NCBI RefSeq assembly: GCF_964033635.1
Contig: NZ_OZ035533.1
Coordinates: forward strand, 434,001 to 498,000
Length of the DNA: 64,000 nt
Source of the DNA: Chitinophaga sp. MM2321
GTDB lineage: Bacteria > Bacteroidota > Bacteroidia > Chitinophagales > Chitinophagaceae
Reading direction: 5' to 3'
Below are positions 41,667 to 52,581 of this stretch, in pieces. The notes beneath the pieces are model-generated. The model was not told where the DNA came from. It saw only the letters and a program-made list of their open reading frames with translations, and did no database searches. Numbering within the stretch: the first letter of the stretch is position 1; the number at the start of each line of letters is the position of its first letter. Position numbers and translations under genes: made by a program.

Positions 41667-44519
41667 TTATCTGAGTAATGTTACGTTGCCTTTCAGCTGA
41701 AAAAAATCATTGGTATCACAGTAAGCTTCTATGAAATAAATATATACATCCGAAGGCTGTGGCTTACCGTTGAAATTGCCGTTCCATCCTGCGTTTATAT
41801 CTTCTATGTTAATGCGTTCGCGGTGAAATACTTCCTGTCCCCAGCGGTTAAAAATGCGGAAAGATTTAATATAGCTCACCCCTCTGCCGCGTGGATAAAA
41901 GATGTCGTTCTGCCCGTCACCATTGGGACTGAAGGTATTAGGGACGAATACCACATCTGTATTGCAAACGAGGTCTATATTCACCACATCACTTTTCGTA
42001 CATCCGTATTGGTTAGTGCCTGTAATGCTATAAGTGATGGGCTTCCGTACAGCCGCTGTTACAAAGGGAGAATTAGGCGCGTCAAGATAGTCTGTGGGAG
42101 TCCATTCCCATTTTACAACGTCTACACTGCCGCTGGCGCTTAGTTTTACCACATCACCCACCATCACGGTCTGATCTTTACCGGCATTTACTTCGGGGTT
42201 TTGTTTTACTGCTATTTTTACTGATAGCGGTGCACTGGCAGGGCATAAAGCATCGTTGGTGCCGGCTACCTGGTAGGTAATATCCTCTGTAGGCGTGCTT
42301 ACGGGACCGGCAATGGTGTTGTTTGTAAGGCCCGTCAGTGGCGTCCAGCTATAGATGGCGGCGCCGCTGGCCTGTAGTTTTACGGAGCTGCCATAGCAAA
42401 CGATGGTGTCGTTGCTGACGGTCAGGTTTACTTTGGGTACTACGGCAATATCTACAGAGTCAAGTACCGTACAGCCGTAAACGTTAGTCGCCTGTACCAG
42501 GTAGCGGGCATCACTCAGTGGAGAGGCTACCGGATCATTGCAGAACATACAGCTAAGATTATTGGATGACAGCCATTGCACATTGCCGTCGGATTGGGCG
42601 TGTAACGCCACACTGCTGCCTTCACATATTTTTGGTTGCTGTACAGATGCGTGTACAAAAGGCGTGGGATCTATGTTGATATTTTTTGTAATGGAATCCT
42701 GACAGTTGCGGGCATCTGTTACTACCAGCTTTACCGGGTATCCACCGGAGGCCGAATAGCGGGAAGCAACGGGTGTTTGTGCAGCGGACGACTGTCCGTT
42801 ACCAAGATCCCATTGCCAGGTAGCGACAGGGATATTGGGAGATGTGGCTGTTAAGTTAATAAAGGTAACATCCTGTCCTGCACAGGTGGCCGAGCCGGTA
42901 GTGAAATCTGCCTGTGGCGCCAGGATATTGATGTTGGCCGTTTTCATTACAATGTCATCACAGTAAGCGGGATCTTTATAATGAATAGTGAGCATGTCAT
43001 CAAATGTACCGGTGGTGGCCCAGGTTTTAACATAGAACTGATCTGTAGTGGTATATACCGTACCGTCGCCCAGTTGCCAGGTGTAGCTGTCTACCAGTGT
43101 TACCGGTACATTCAGCACTTCGTAGGTGGCTTTACTGCCCCGGCAGATGGAACTGACGCCGGTTGAAAAGTCTGCACTGAACGAATACACCACCTGATAG
43201 CTGCTGTGGTTACAGCTGTTGCCGTTTTCTCCTACGGTCAGGCGCACAGTATAGTTATCGGGCGCGGCATAGCTGTGTACGGCATCCTTTGTATGTACAA
43301 CCGGGGAGTTATCTCCAAAGTCCCATTCAAAAGTGGAATTGGGATTGGTTCCAATGGCTGTATTGGTAAAAATGAATTTGTTTTTGTCTGTACAGTCACG
43401 CAGTACGGAAAAGGAAGATACAGGACCGGTTACCGTTACGGTAGCTGGTGTAGCAGCAGTGTAGCAACCGTTGTTGCCGGCTTGCATTTGTACCGTGAGC
43501 GTACCATTGGTGACAAAAGAATGCCTGATGTCAAAGTCGCTGCTTTCTTCTGTTTGCCCGTCGCCAAAATCCCAGCGGTAGCTATCTGCGTTTTGTGCAG
43601 TGGCCAGTAATCTCACAGGGCTGCCTACGCAGGTATTGGCTGGCGTTGCGCTGAAACTCACGCCGGATGGGGGATTGCCGGTGCGTATCTGTTCATCAAA
43701 TGATGTAGTGATGGTGCAACCGCTTTGCGTGGTAATGGTTATATCCACCTTGTAGGTGCCGGTTTGCGTATAGTCGTGCGATACAAAACCGCTGCTGGTG
43801 GTTTGTGTATTGCCATCTCCGAAATTCCAGGCCCAGGAAGAAACCGGATCATTGATTTCATTGACCGAAGCGGCTGAAAGTGCTGCTGAATAAGGTACAC
43901 AGCCGGTTGCTGGTGTACTGAGGGTAATTTCCGGTAAGGAAATAGTGATGTATGCTGCTTTCTTCAGGGTAGACGTACAGCCGTTGCTGTTAGTAACGGT
44001 GAGTGTTACATCAAATTTGCCGGCTTTGGTATACGCATGGGCCATGAAGGCATTACCGGTAACCACCGGTGCGCTGCCATCGCCAAAATCCCAGGTGCGG
44101 CTGACGGCATTGGGGGTGGCGTCGGTGAAGTTTGCAGTGTAAAGCTTACAGTTGCTGGTTGCATCTGAGGTAAATGCGACCTCCGGGGTTGCGCCTACCA
44201 CAAATTCTTTCCAGTAGGTGCTTGTACTATTGCTATATTCCACTTCCAGGGTAACCTTTTTGGGACCGGAGGTGATGTATGTTATCTGTGGATGCTTATC
44301 ATGTGAAGTTCTGCCGTCCCCGAAATCCCAGTTATAGGCAATAGGCGTACCCGTGGTACTATTCTGAAAGGTGAGTGTTACAGGCGTACAACTATTGGCC
44401 GGATCGGCTGTATAGCTAAAGTTGGCCTGCTGGCCCAGTAACGCATTTCCTTGCAGTAGGAATATCAGGAGCAATATTGCCCATAGACACTTTGCCTGTA
44501 GGTATTTCATAGGATGCAT
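41667..44519 (-). CDS. PKD-repeat T9SS type B surface protein
   Basis: A 950-residue exported protein (signal peptide about 1-30, ATG 44519 or 44510). It has about seven PKD domains marked by WDFGDG-type cores (YNWDFGDG, RTWDFGDG, WAWNFGDG, YRWDFGDG, FEWDFGDN, YTWQLGDG, WQWDLGNG), then two or three Ig-like modules. It ends with a complete type B sorting domain: NTFSPNGDGQNDIF, FNRWGQEVF, AGWNGNFNGK and GNVTLLR. It forms an operon with the PorP/SprF gene downstream. Confidence 0.9.
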   Translation of the reverse strand: MHPMKYLQAKCLWAILLLIFLLQGNALLGQQANFSYTADPANSCTPVTLTFQNSTTGTPIAYNWDFGDGRTSHDKHPQITYITSGPKKVTLEVEYSNSTSTYWKEFVVGATPEVAFTSDATSNCKLYTANFTDATPNAVSRTWDFGDGSAPVVTGNAFMAHAYTKAGKFDVTLTVTNSNGCTSTLKKAAYITISLPEITLSTPATGCVPYSAALSAASVNEINDPVSSWAWNFGDGNTQTTSSGFVSHDYTQTGTYKVDITITTQSGCTITTSFDEQIRTGNPPSGVSFSATPANTCVGSPVRLLATAQNADSYRWDFGDGQTEESSDFDIRHSFVTNGTLTVQMQAGNNGCYTAATPATVTVTGPVSSFSVLRDCTDKNKFIFTNTAIGTNPNSTFEWDFGDNSPVVHTKDAVHSYAAPDNYTVRLTVGENGNSCNHSSYQVVYSFSADFSTGVSSICRGSKATYEVLNVPVTLVDSYTWQLGDGTVYTTTDQFYVKTWATTGTFDDMLTIHYKDPAYCDDIVMKTANINILAPQADFTTGSATCAGQDVTFINLTATSPNIPVATWQWDLGNGQSSAAQTPVASRYSASGGYPVKLVVTDARNCQDSITKNINIDPTPFVHASVQQPKICEGSSVALHAQSDGNVQWLSSNNLSCMFCNDPVASPLSDARYLVQATNVYGCTVLDSVDIAVVPKVNLTVSNDTIVCYGSSVKLQASGAAIYSWTPLTGLTNNTIAGPVSTPTEDITYQVAGTNDALCPASAPLSVKIAVKQNPEVNAGKDQTVMVGDVVKLSASGSVDVVKWEWTPTDYLDAPNSPFVTAAVRKPITYSITGTNQYGCTKSDVVNIDLVCNTDVVFVPNTFSPNGDGQNDIFYPRGRGVSYIKSFRIFNRWGQEVFHRERINIEDINAGWNGNFNGKPQPSDVYIYFIEAYCDTNDFFQLKGNVTLLR

Positions 44520-44614
44520 ACCACAAATTAACGAAATTTATATATATTTAAATTTTTGATTTTGTATTTTTATCCTGATCTGTTTCCGGCAGTTGCTTTG
44601 TGCAGCACCGGTCC

Positions 44615-47600
44615 TCATCTGATCAGCGTAACATTCCCTTTCAATATAAACGGCTGCCCCTTATCGCACACCAGTTCCGCATAGTACACAAATACGTCCG
44701 GGTTGAGCTGCGCGCCCTTAAAGCGGCCATCCCAACCAAAGGAAGGATTTTTCTGCAGAGAAACCTGCCCGCTCAAATACCAGCTGCCCCCAACGGTTAA
44801 AGATCCTGAAAACACGAACGGTCTGCATTCCCCTGCCACGGATATAGAAAATATCATTCTGCCCGTCGCCGTTAGGGGAGAAGGAGTTGGGAATAAACAC
44901 TCCTTCTTCATTGCAAACTACCTTGATTTGTACCTCATCTGAACCCGTACAACCAAATTGATTGGCTACCGTAACGCGGTAAGTGATATTGTCTCTTGGC
45001 GTGGTCACGGGTGTAAGGCAACTGAAGCAACTGAGGCCGGTTTGCGGCGTCCAGTCTATTTGTATAATATCATCGCTGCCATTAGCCGGTAGAGTTATCA
45101 CGGAGCCGGTAGGAATCACCATATCCGGGCCTGCATTTACTTCCGGCGCAGGACGCACGTAAACACGAGCGATGGCGGTATCTGTAAAGCAGCCTTTGTT
45201 ATCGTACCCAACTACCTGGTAGGTGATATTACCATCAGGGGTAGCTACCGGTTCGGCGACATCGGAATGATCCAGGCCACGGGCCGGAATCCACTGGTAG
45301 CGCAGCGCACCGCCTGCCAATAGTTGTACGCTTTTGCCGGCGCATATTTCAGCATCCTGGGCATAGATACGGAAAGGCTGCGTAACGGAGACACGTACTT
45401 CGCCTTCCTGCGTACAGCCGTATTCGTTAGTAGCACTGATCTTATACACCGTATCGATAACAGGGCTTACCTGTGGCGATTGGCTGGATAAATCAGAGAT
45501 GTTGTAATCCGTCCAGTTAACCGTCACATTGGAGGTGGTATTAGCGAGTAACTGCAAGGTGGCGCCCCGGCAAATGTTGGCATTCAGCGGAGAAGGGGCC
45601 AGTGCCGGCGCCGGATGAACGAGGATATTGGTGGTAGCCACTCCCGGACAGGAGCCATCTGCATTGGTGATGGTCAATTCCATGGGGATCGTTCCTGCCT
45701 GCTGCACTTCAATTTCAGGCGGCGTGGGCATATCGAATTGCTCTCCGGTAGCCACTTTCCACTGCCACCTGGTACCTGGAAGGTTTTTGTTGTCGCTGCC
45801 GCTGAGTTGTATCTTACCGGATACACACAATGGCAATATGGGTGCAATCACAGGTTCCGGTTGCGGCGGAACTGTAAGCTCCAGCGTCTTATCATTGGTG
45901 CATCCGTAGGCGCTGGTCACCACTAGGTTTACACTAAATGTTCCGGGCTGTGTATAGTTGAATGATCCATTAGCGTCCGTAGCAGTATTGCCTGGAAGGC
46001 CCGGCTGTCCATAGTTCCAGCTGCTGGTGTAATCGAGTGCGAGTTGATCTTTAGTCAGCGTTTTACTATTATTCGTAAAGGTGACTATGCCACCACCGCA
46101 AGCCTGCGGGTTGTCTATCACAAAATCTGCCAGTGCTTCATCCACAATGATCTTATCATTGCCAAGCGCCGGAACAGCGCATCCTTCTTCATCTATCAGC
46201 GATACACGCGGATAATAGATCCCCGCTTTGGTGTAGGTATGTTGTGGCGAAGCAGGGGTGGTGGTAGTGGTAACTTCACCATCGTCAAAATCCCACATAT
46301 ACCGGGTCGTTTTTATGGCGTTTGCTGAAATGCCTATCTGTAGCGGTACGCAGCCTTCTGTCGGCGTGGCGTTCATGGTACCATCCGGTCCTTTGATGGT
46401 GAATGGTAACGACGTAGTATTCGTACATCCCCCTTCCGAATAAACGGTGAGGGTTACCTGGTATGTTTTGGGGCGGACGTAAATATGTTCATCCGGATCA
46501 TTCTTGGTAGAAGTACCATTATCTCCAAAATCCCAGTTGGCACTTTCATAATCAGTAGAGTTATTGGTAAATAATATACTCACCGGGGGACACAGATCCG
46601 GGTTGGATGGGATCGTGAAAGCTGCTTTTGGATCGGGCACGCGGATGACATTCGGCTTAGTGACTACATCCTTACAACCAGCTGCAGTGGTGATTTCCAG
46701 CTTTACATTGTAGGTACCCGGACCGGTATATGTTTTAACAGGCTGGTTACCGGCACCGGTGGTGTTGTCGCCAAAATCCCAGGCATAATTTACAATGGTG
46801 CCGGATGACTGATCCACAAAAGTAAAAGGCAGATCCAGGCAGGCAATATTTGCTGGCATCATGAAGTCGGCTTGTACCTTTTCAAAGCGGATATCCTGAG
46901 GGACGGTAACCGCGCAGCCGAATTTGTCGGTAACGCGCAGCGATACCCTGTATACGTTAGCGTTAGTATAGGTGTGCTGTATGTTCAGTGGCTGTGTAGT
47001 GTACGTTGCCGGCGTGCTGCCATCGCCGAAATCCCAGGTCCATTCCACGATCTGATTGCCTGTATTGGCGGTCGATTTGTCGTGGAATGTGATGATTTCA
47101 TCCTTACATTGTTTACCTGAAAAATCGAAATCAGGCTCAGGACCGTTGACGGTAACTGTGAGTGGCGGCGCTGCTATTGTACAGCCGTTTTTGTCCGTGA
47201 TGGTCAGCTGGATCGTAAATGAGCCGGTACGCCCGTAGAAGTGCGAGATCCCGGCTGACGGGTCAAAGGTGTATCCGGGGAATGATTCTATGGTATTATC
47301 TCCCCAGTCCCAGTTATACTCATTGATGTTGTCAGCGTTCAGCGGGTCCAGCTGTATGTTGACCTGCTCGCTGGCACAGATGGCGGTTTTATTGGCATGT
47401 ACGACTGGTTTTTCGTCGATGATATTAACGGAATGCGTCACGGTTGATTTACAGATGCCGTTGTCGATGGTCAGCGTTACCTGTTTAATGCCGGTGGTTT
47501 TATATTGATAATCCGGATGTTGGTCTGTGGAGGTAGCGCCGGGTTCTCCAAAATCCCATTCCCAGCTTTTCGGGAGTGTGGGATCGGGGCCAAAGTCGGA

Positions 47601-49484
47601 CCCATCTGTAAATTTCCGGTGGTATGGATCTGTACAATCCGGTGCAGTATTGAATCTTGCGACCGGTGGCAGGATCTGTATAAAATTGGGTTTGGTCAGC
47701 TGCACCTGGCAGCCGTTATTGTCTACGATCAGTGTTACATCATGATTACCGATCTCGCCAAACTGGTGATCCGGATTTTCAGCTGTGCTGGTACTGTTAT
47801 CCTGTGGAAAGATCCATAGCCAGGCAGTTCCGGCGGGTGTGGACATGTTGGTGAATTGAACAGGATCTATCGCACATGATTTCCTGGGCGTGGCGTCAAA
47901 ATCCACTACCGGTTTGATACCCGTCAGGATGAGTGTTGTTGCTGTAGCGATACATCCACTGGCAGTTTTGATACGCAGTGTAACCGTAAAAGCTCCCTCC
48001 CGGGTAAAGATATGTTGTGGGGTGGCGGTGGTGGCCATAGTACCATCCCCGAAATCCCACTCGTAGCTGGTAACAGGGTCCGTAACACTCAGTTGTGTAT
48101 TGAAATCGACTGACAGCGGTACGCATCCTGAAATGGAAGAAGGCAGGATGTCGAGTTGAGGATTCCTGATACTGATATAATCGATCCTGTTTTCTGTTAT
48201 CGTACAACCGTAAACGTTAGTAGCAGTTAATTTTATCGTATAGTCGCCAATGTTAGTATAGGTATGCCCTGGATTTTCCAGTGTGGAAGTGGCGCCATCG
48301 CCGAAATCCCAGGTCCATTGGGAGGCATCCTGCGACTGTGCGTTGAAAGTGGTGGTAAACGGTACGGCGCAGGCGTTTGCCGGATCAGCCACGGGGTTGA
48401 TTTTCGGAGAAGGGTTTACATGAATGGTTTGTTGTATCTCCTCCATGCAGCCATCCAGCGATGCCTGCATTTTTATCGTATAATCCCCGGCAGCGAACTG
48501 CTTCATCGCATCTATGCCGTTTTGCGTGCTTCCGTCGGGGAAGGCCCAGATCACGGATGTGGGTGCGGGTTGTGTGGTGTTTGTAAAAATGATGTCCTGT
48601 CCTGCACAGGGGGTACTGATGGTAAAGGCCGGTTTTATTTTTTGAATAACGATGTAGTCAGTTTTCGGTAATGAACCGGCGCAACCACCCGTAGTGGTAC
48701 CGGTCAGCGTTACGGTATACCTGCCTTCCTGTGTATAGGTATGCGTATCACCCGTACCGGTGGTACCATCACCATAATCCCAAAGATAGGTGACAGGATC
48801 AGCGGTGTTATTAACGGTGGTATTGAAAAACTGAACGGTGAGCGGCGCCGTACAGCTTTGTGTTTTATCTGCTGTAAAAGAAGGCTTGGGCGCTTCCTGT
48901 ATGGCAACCGGCAACGGATCGCTATTGCTTTTACATCCCTGGGTATTGGTTACAATACTGATCACATTATAGGTGCCGGCTTTTGTAAATTGATGTGTAG
49001 CATTGGCGCCGGTAGCGCCTCCGCCATCGCCAAAATCCCAGATAATACTTTGTATTGCACCATCACCGGGTAAGGATTTATCCGCAAAGGTTGCATTGTA
49101 AGGAGTACATCCGCTGGAAGTACTGGTCGTGAAGGCGGCAACTGGCTTTTCATAAACGGTGATAGCAACATTTCTGACGATTTTTACATTACCGGGGTAA
49201 ATGATGGTAAGCGTAACAGGGTACACTCCCGGCGACTGGAAAATTCTGGATGGCGTCAAGGTATTGCTTACGTTGGCGCCAACGCCAAAGTCCCAGTTAT
49301 AGCTGGTATAGCCATTGTCTGCTGTGGCGGTGAAGGCAACAGAAAAGGGCGGGCAGCCACTGGTTTTATCAGCAGATACCGTAACATGCTGCGCATAGGC
49401 GGAGAAGAAACAGGTAAAGATGAGCAGCAGGCAGCTGATCATGCATTTGCAGGTAATCAAGGGATAATCTCGCAGGCTTTTCAT
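44615..49484 (-). CDS. giant PKD-repeat T9SS type B protein, frameshifted in the sorting domain
   Basis: A signal peptide (about 1-30) and about 14 PKD-like domains, plus Ig-like modules, lead to a type B sorting domain. The main frame (44718-49484, 1588 residues) reads NSFSPNGDGQNDIFY and FNRWGQLVFERAGFSAEK, then runs out of frame and stops at 44718. The missing half (NPSFGWDGRFKG ... GNVTLIR) lies in another frame down to 44615. One extra A in the run of five (T5 at 44748-44752 on the plus strand) restores it to about 1622 residues. A real mutation, slippage or a sequencing error are all possible. It is upstream of the 950-residue protein by 95 bases. Confidence 0.85.
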
Positions 49485-49599
49485 CTGGTATAGTATGGCC
49501 TTTTTTTGTTAAAGGCCTTGGTCATAGGTGTATTCAAAGTATAAAAATAACAATTATGTTTGTAAATAACGGCCTTTTATCTATGTGGTTGAATGGCCG

Positions 49600-49607
49600 T
49601 AACTTAG
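49600..49607 (+). promoter_or_regulatory. -7-like box TAACTTAG before the TPMT-like gene
   Basis: One base off TAnnTTTG, 27 bases before the ATG at 49635. An ACGGCC / GGCCGT inverted pair (about 49569-49600) lies immediately upstream. Confidence 0.35.
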
Positions 49608-49634
49608 CATGGTGATTATATAAATTATGTAGTT

Positions 49635-50216
49635 ATGGAAAAACTGGATAGTCAATATTGGAACGAGCGGTATCTCACCGGCAACACCGGCTGGGATATG
49701 GGATACGTATCGCTTCCGTTAAAGGAATATATTGATCAATTACCCGGCCCTCATCTTCGTATACTCATTCCCGGTGGTGGTAACAGCTATGAAGCATCGT
49801 ATCTTCATCAGGAGGGTTTCAGCGACGTAACAGTGCTGGACATTGCGCCATCAGTGGTGGAGCGGTTACAGCAATCTTTTACGGGTACTGGTGTAACGGT
49901 ATTGGAAGAAGATTTTTTTGCCCATACCGGCAGCTATGACCTGGTATTGGAACAAACATTTTTCTGTGCCCTGGATCCGTTATTAAGAAAAGATTATGTG
50001 CGGAAGATGCAGTCTCTCATCAAACCCGGCGGACATCTTGCCGGTGTTTTCTTTGATCGCGGTTTTGATCAGCCGGGCCCACCATTTACTGCTACGGAGG
50101 AGGAATACCGGGCATTATTTTCGCCGTACTTTCATATAAAAACATTGGAAACCTGTTACAATTCCCATCCTGCCAGGCAGGGAAAGGAGTTGTTTCTTAA
50201 TTTTATACCGAAATAA
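49635..50216 (+). CDS. TPMT-family SAM-dependent methyltransferase
   Basis: A 193-residue thiopurine-methyltransferase-like enzyme. N-terminal YWNERYLTGNTGWDMGY, SAM motif ILIPGGGNSYEASYL, VLDIAPSVVERL and LVLEQTFFCAL are typical. Bacterial homologues methylate thiols or metalloids; the substrate is not evident. The rhodanese-thioredoxin gene follows after 6 bases, so the two form an operon. Confidence 0.85.
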   Translation: MEKLDSQYWNERYLTGNTGWDMGYVSLPLKEYIDQLPGPHLRILIPGGGNSYEASYLHQEGFSDVTVLDIAPSVVERLQQSFTGTGVTVLEEDFFAHTGSYDLVLEQTFFCALDPLLRKDYVRKMQSLIKPGGHLAGVFFDRGFDQPGPPFTATEEEYRALFSPYFHIKTLETCYNSHPARQGKELFLNFIPK

Positions 50217-50222
50217 CCGAAC

Positions 50223-50918
50223 ATGTATAGACTCTTATTAGCCGTACTGCTGCTATTTACCGGCAGTACATTGATGGCACAACAGCAGCCATCGGAAGAT
50301 GCGGAAGCATTTGCAAAAGATATCCGGCAACCAGGGGTACAGGTATTTGATGTACGCACTGCCGGCGAATTTAATACCGGCCACCTGCCCGATGCATTGC
50401 AGGCAGACTACACCAAAAAGGATGAATTTTATGAAAGGGTTCAATATCTCGACAAACAAAAGCCGGTATATGTTTATTGTCTGAGTGGTGGTCGCAGCGC
50501 CGCCGCCGCCAAATGGATGCGTGAAAACGGTTTCTCCGATGTGGTAGAACTGGAAGGAGGCATCAACGCCTGGAAGCAGGCCGGCAAACCACTGGCAGGC
50601 GTTGCAGACAAAAAAGCGCAAATGACCATAGCGGCCTACAATAAAGCAGTAGCCGCAAAAGGATTAGTACTCACAGACGTAGGCGCCGCCTGGTGTCCTC
50701 CCTGCAAACAGCTGGAACCCACCCTGAAAAAATTCCTGCAGGCACATAAAAACATCACCCGCGTAAACGTTGATGGTGGTAATGATACAGACGTCATGAA
50801 AGCTATTGATGCAAAAGCATTGCCCACACTCATCCTTTACAAAAACGGAAAAGAAGTATGGCGCCACAAGGGTGTAGTGGAGCGGGAAGCGTTGGAAAAA
50901 GCTGTAGAAAACATTTAG
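50223..50918 (+). CDS. exported rhodanese-thioredoxin fusion
   Basis: A periplasmic protein of 231 residues. Signal peptide (about 1-20), a rhodanese domain (about 25-125) with the active loop CLSGGRSAAAAKW, and a thioredoxin domain (about 130-231) with WCPPC and the cis-Pro region ALPTLILYKNG. It could move sulfane sulfur from the rhodanese to the thioredoxin. Its stop codon (50916-50918) is part of a palindrome. Confidence 0.9.
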   Translation: MYRLLLAVLLLFTGSTLMAQQQPSEDAEAFAKDIRQPGVQVFDVRTAGEFNTGHLPDALQADYTKKDEFYERVQYLDKQKPVYVYCLSGGRSAAAAKWMRENGFSDVVELEGGINAWKQAGKPLAGVADKKAQMTIAAYNKAVAAKGLVLTDVGAAWCPPCKQLEPTLKKFLQAHKNITRVNVDGGNDTDVMKAIDAKALPTLILYKNGKEVWRHKGVVEREALEKAVENI

Positions 50919-51027
50919 GGATTTTTTGATTTACGAATGTAGGAATTTGAAATGCAGCGGAAATCTAATTGATCATCTCCCCCGTATTTCAAACTCCTAC
51001 ATTCGTAAATCAAAAAATCCCTACATG
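50912..51027. repeat. family A palindrome containing the stop codons of both convergent genes
   Basis: Left words: ATTTAGGG, ATTTTTTG, ATTTACGA, ATGTAGGA, ATTTGAAA, then TGCAGCGGAAAT. The right arm pairs with only a few differences (ATGTAGGG, ATTTTTTG, ATTTACGA, ATGTAGGA, GTTTGAAA). TAG in the first left word ends the rhodanese-thioredoxin gene; TAG in the first right word ends the M32 gene. Confidence 0.95.
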
Positions 51028-52523
51028 TTTTGGAATTTGTTTTTCGCATAATCCAGAAAGTATCCGAACTGCAATTCTTTTCCGGTTACCTTTTTACACA
51101 ATTCATTGGAAGTATAAAATCTGCCGAAGGGATGAATGTTTGTGCGCAACCATTCCAGCAGCGGGTGGTAGTCGCCGGTGGTGATACTGGCATCAAGACC
51201 GGGTACCTGTTGTTGTGCGGCGCTGAAAAGCTGTGCGGCATAAAAGCTGCCCAGGGAATAGGTGGGGAAATAGCCAAAGCTGCCGTGTGACCAGTGAATG
51301 TCCTGTAGTACGCCCTGTACATCATCAGGCACGGTTACGTGCAGGTATTGACGGTAGTATTCATTCCAGGTGTGTTTCAGGTCTTTGGCCGCGATGCTGC
51401 CGTCCATTAATCCTTTTTCAATTTCGTAGCGGATCATGATATGAAAATGATAGGTAAGCTCGTCGGCTTCCGTACGGATCAGTGATGGCTGTACGTGATT
51501 GATAGCTTTGTAGAAGTTTGCAAGACTTACAGCGCCGAGGTTTTCGGGGAACAGCTGTTGCAGTTGCGGGTAGTGGTGCTGCCAGAAAGAGCGGCTGCGG
51601 CCTACATTATTTTCCCACAACCTGGATTGTGACTCGTGGATGCCGAGGCTGGTGGCTTCTCCGCAGGGAAGGCCGTATTGTTCAGTGGGGAGTCCCTGTT
51701 CGTAGAGGGCGTGTCCGCCTTCGTGGATGCAGCTCCAGGTCATGTTGCCGAAGTCATTTTCGTCGATGCGGGTAGTAACCCTTACATCCAGCGGGTTGAA
51801 GCTGGTGGTGAAAGGATGTTCTGAAATATCCTGGCGGCCGGCTTTGAGGTCATAGCCCATTGCTTTGAGGAGGTCTATGCCGAGTTGCCATTGTTTATCG
51901 CGGTTATAGTGTTGGAGGAGGAAGTCCTTTTTAGCAGCGGGTTGCTTTTCTATCTGCGCCAGCAAAGGAGATAACGCCTGTTTTACATCGTTGAAGATGG
52001 TGTCTAGCATGCCGGTATTGGCGCCTTTTTCATATTCATTGAGCAGGGCATTGTAGGGGTGACCTTCATATCCCAGGATGGCCGTTTCCTCTTTTTTCAG
52101 TTCAATCATTTTAGACAGTGCCGGTGCAAAGATGCTGTAGTCGTTGGCTTTGCGGGCTTTGATCCAGGCATGATAGGATTCGTTGGTGGCACGGGACATT
52201 TCGGCTACAAAGGCTGCCGGATATTTTTTATTCTTTTCATAATCTTCTGTAGACAGGGAGATATTTTTTTGTTGTACAGCATCCAGTTCGTTGCGGGTTT
52301 GCAGTTCCCGGAGGATATCGCCCAGTTCGGGCGCCGTAAACAGTTCATGCGCAATGCTGCTGAGGGTGGTGAGTTGTTGTCCTCTGAAACCGGCGCCTTT
52401 TTCGGGCAGGTATGTTTCCTGGTCCCAGCCTAAAACTGCCATCGTATTTCTTACGTCCGCAATTTTTTGCATCTTTAATTTGTATTCGTCATATAGTTCT
52501 GCTGTAGATTTGTTTCCTGGCAT
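51021..52523 (-). CDS. carboxypeptidase, M32 family
   Basis: A metal carboxypeptidase (Taq/Pfu type) of 500 residues. The zinc site CIHEGGHALYEQGL contains HExxH, and the downstream Glu in LGIHESQSRLWEN completes it. Other family parts are DRKQDISEHPFTTSF-like and DELTYHFHI. The frame opens 26 codons upstream, but a TAAATTTG box (52538-52545) lies there, so M-P-G-N-K at 52523 is the start. It is divergent from nif3 with overlapping promoters. Confidence 0.92.
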   Translation of the reverse strand: MPGNKSTAELYDEYKLKMQKIADVRNTMAVLGWDQETYLPEKGAGFRGQQLTTLSSIAHELFTAPELGDILRELQTRNELDAVQQKNISLSTEDYEKNKKYPAAFVAEMSRATNESYHAWIKARKANDYSIFAPALSKMIELKKEETAILGYEGHPYNALLNEYEKGANTGMLDTIFNDVKQALSPLLAQIEKQPAAKKDFLLQHYNRDKQWQLGIDLLKAMGYDLKAGRQDISEHPFTTSFNPLDVRVTTRIDENDFGNMTWSCIHEGGHALYEQGLPTEQYGLPCGEATSLGIHESQSRLWENNVGRSRSFWQHHYPQLQQLFPENLGAVSLANFYKAINHVQPSLIRTEADELTYHFHIMIRYEIEKGLMDGSIAAKDLKHTWNEYYRQYLHVTVPDDVQGVLQDIHWSHGSFGYFPTYSLGSFYAAQLFSAAQQQVPGLDASITTGDYHPLLEWLRTNIHPFGRFYTSNELCKKVTGKELQFGYFLDYAKNKFQNM

Positions 52524-52537
52524 AACATTGTTTTTTG

Positions 52538-52545
52538 CAAATTTA
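52538..52545 (-). promoter_or_regulatory. -7 box TAAATTTG for the M32 gene
   Basis: A perfect TAnnTTTG on the minus strand, 14 bases before the ATG. It fixes the start at 52523. Confidence 0.6.
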
Positions 52546-52570
52546 GCAGATGACGGGAATGAACCATTAA

Positions 52571-52578
52571 TTTCTTTG
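52571..52578 (+). promoter_or_regulatory. -7-like box TTTCTTTG before the Nif3-like gene
   Basis: One base off TAnnTTTG and three bases from the ATG at 52582. Opposite-facing boxes for the M32 and Nif3 genes are only 25 bases apart. Confidence 0.35.
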
Positions 52579-52581
52579 GAT

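Noticed and set aside
41667..49484. The two PKD giants as one gene split by error
   Set aside because: Each has its own signal peptide and its own sorting domain, and 95 bases separate them; only the sorting domain of the larger one is frameshifted.
50912..51027. ATTTAGGG words resemble plant-type telomere repeats (TTTAGGG)
   Set aside because: They occur as single words within degenerate octamers, not as long tandem arrays, and lie between ordinary bacterial genes.
52291..52581. Upstream extension of the Nif3 frame
   Set aside because: It is antisense to the M32 gene and covers both divergent promoters; M-K-I-K-E at 52582 is the family start.
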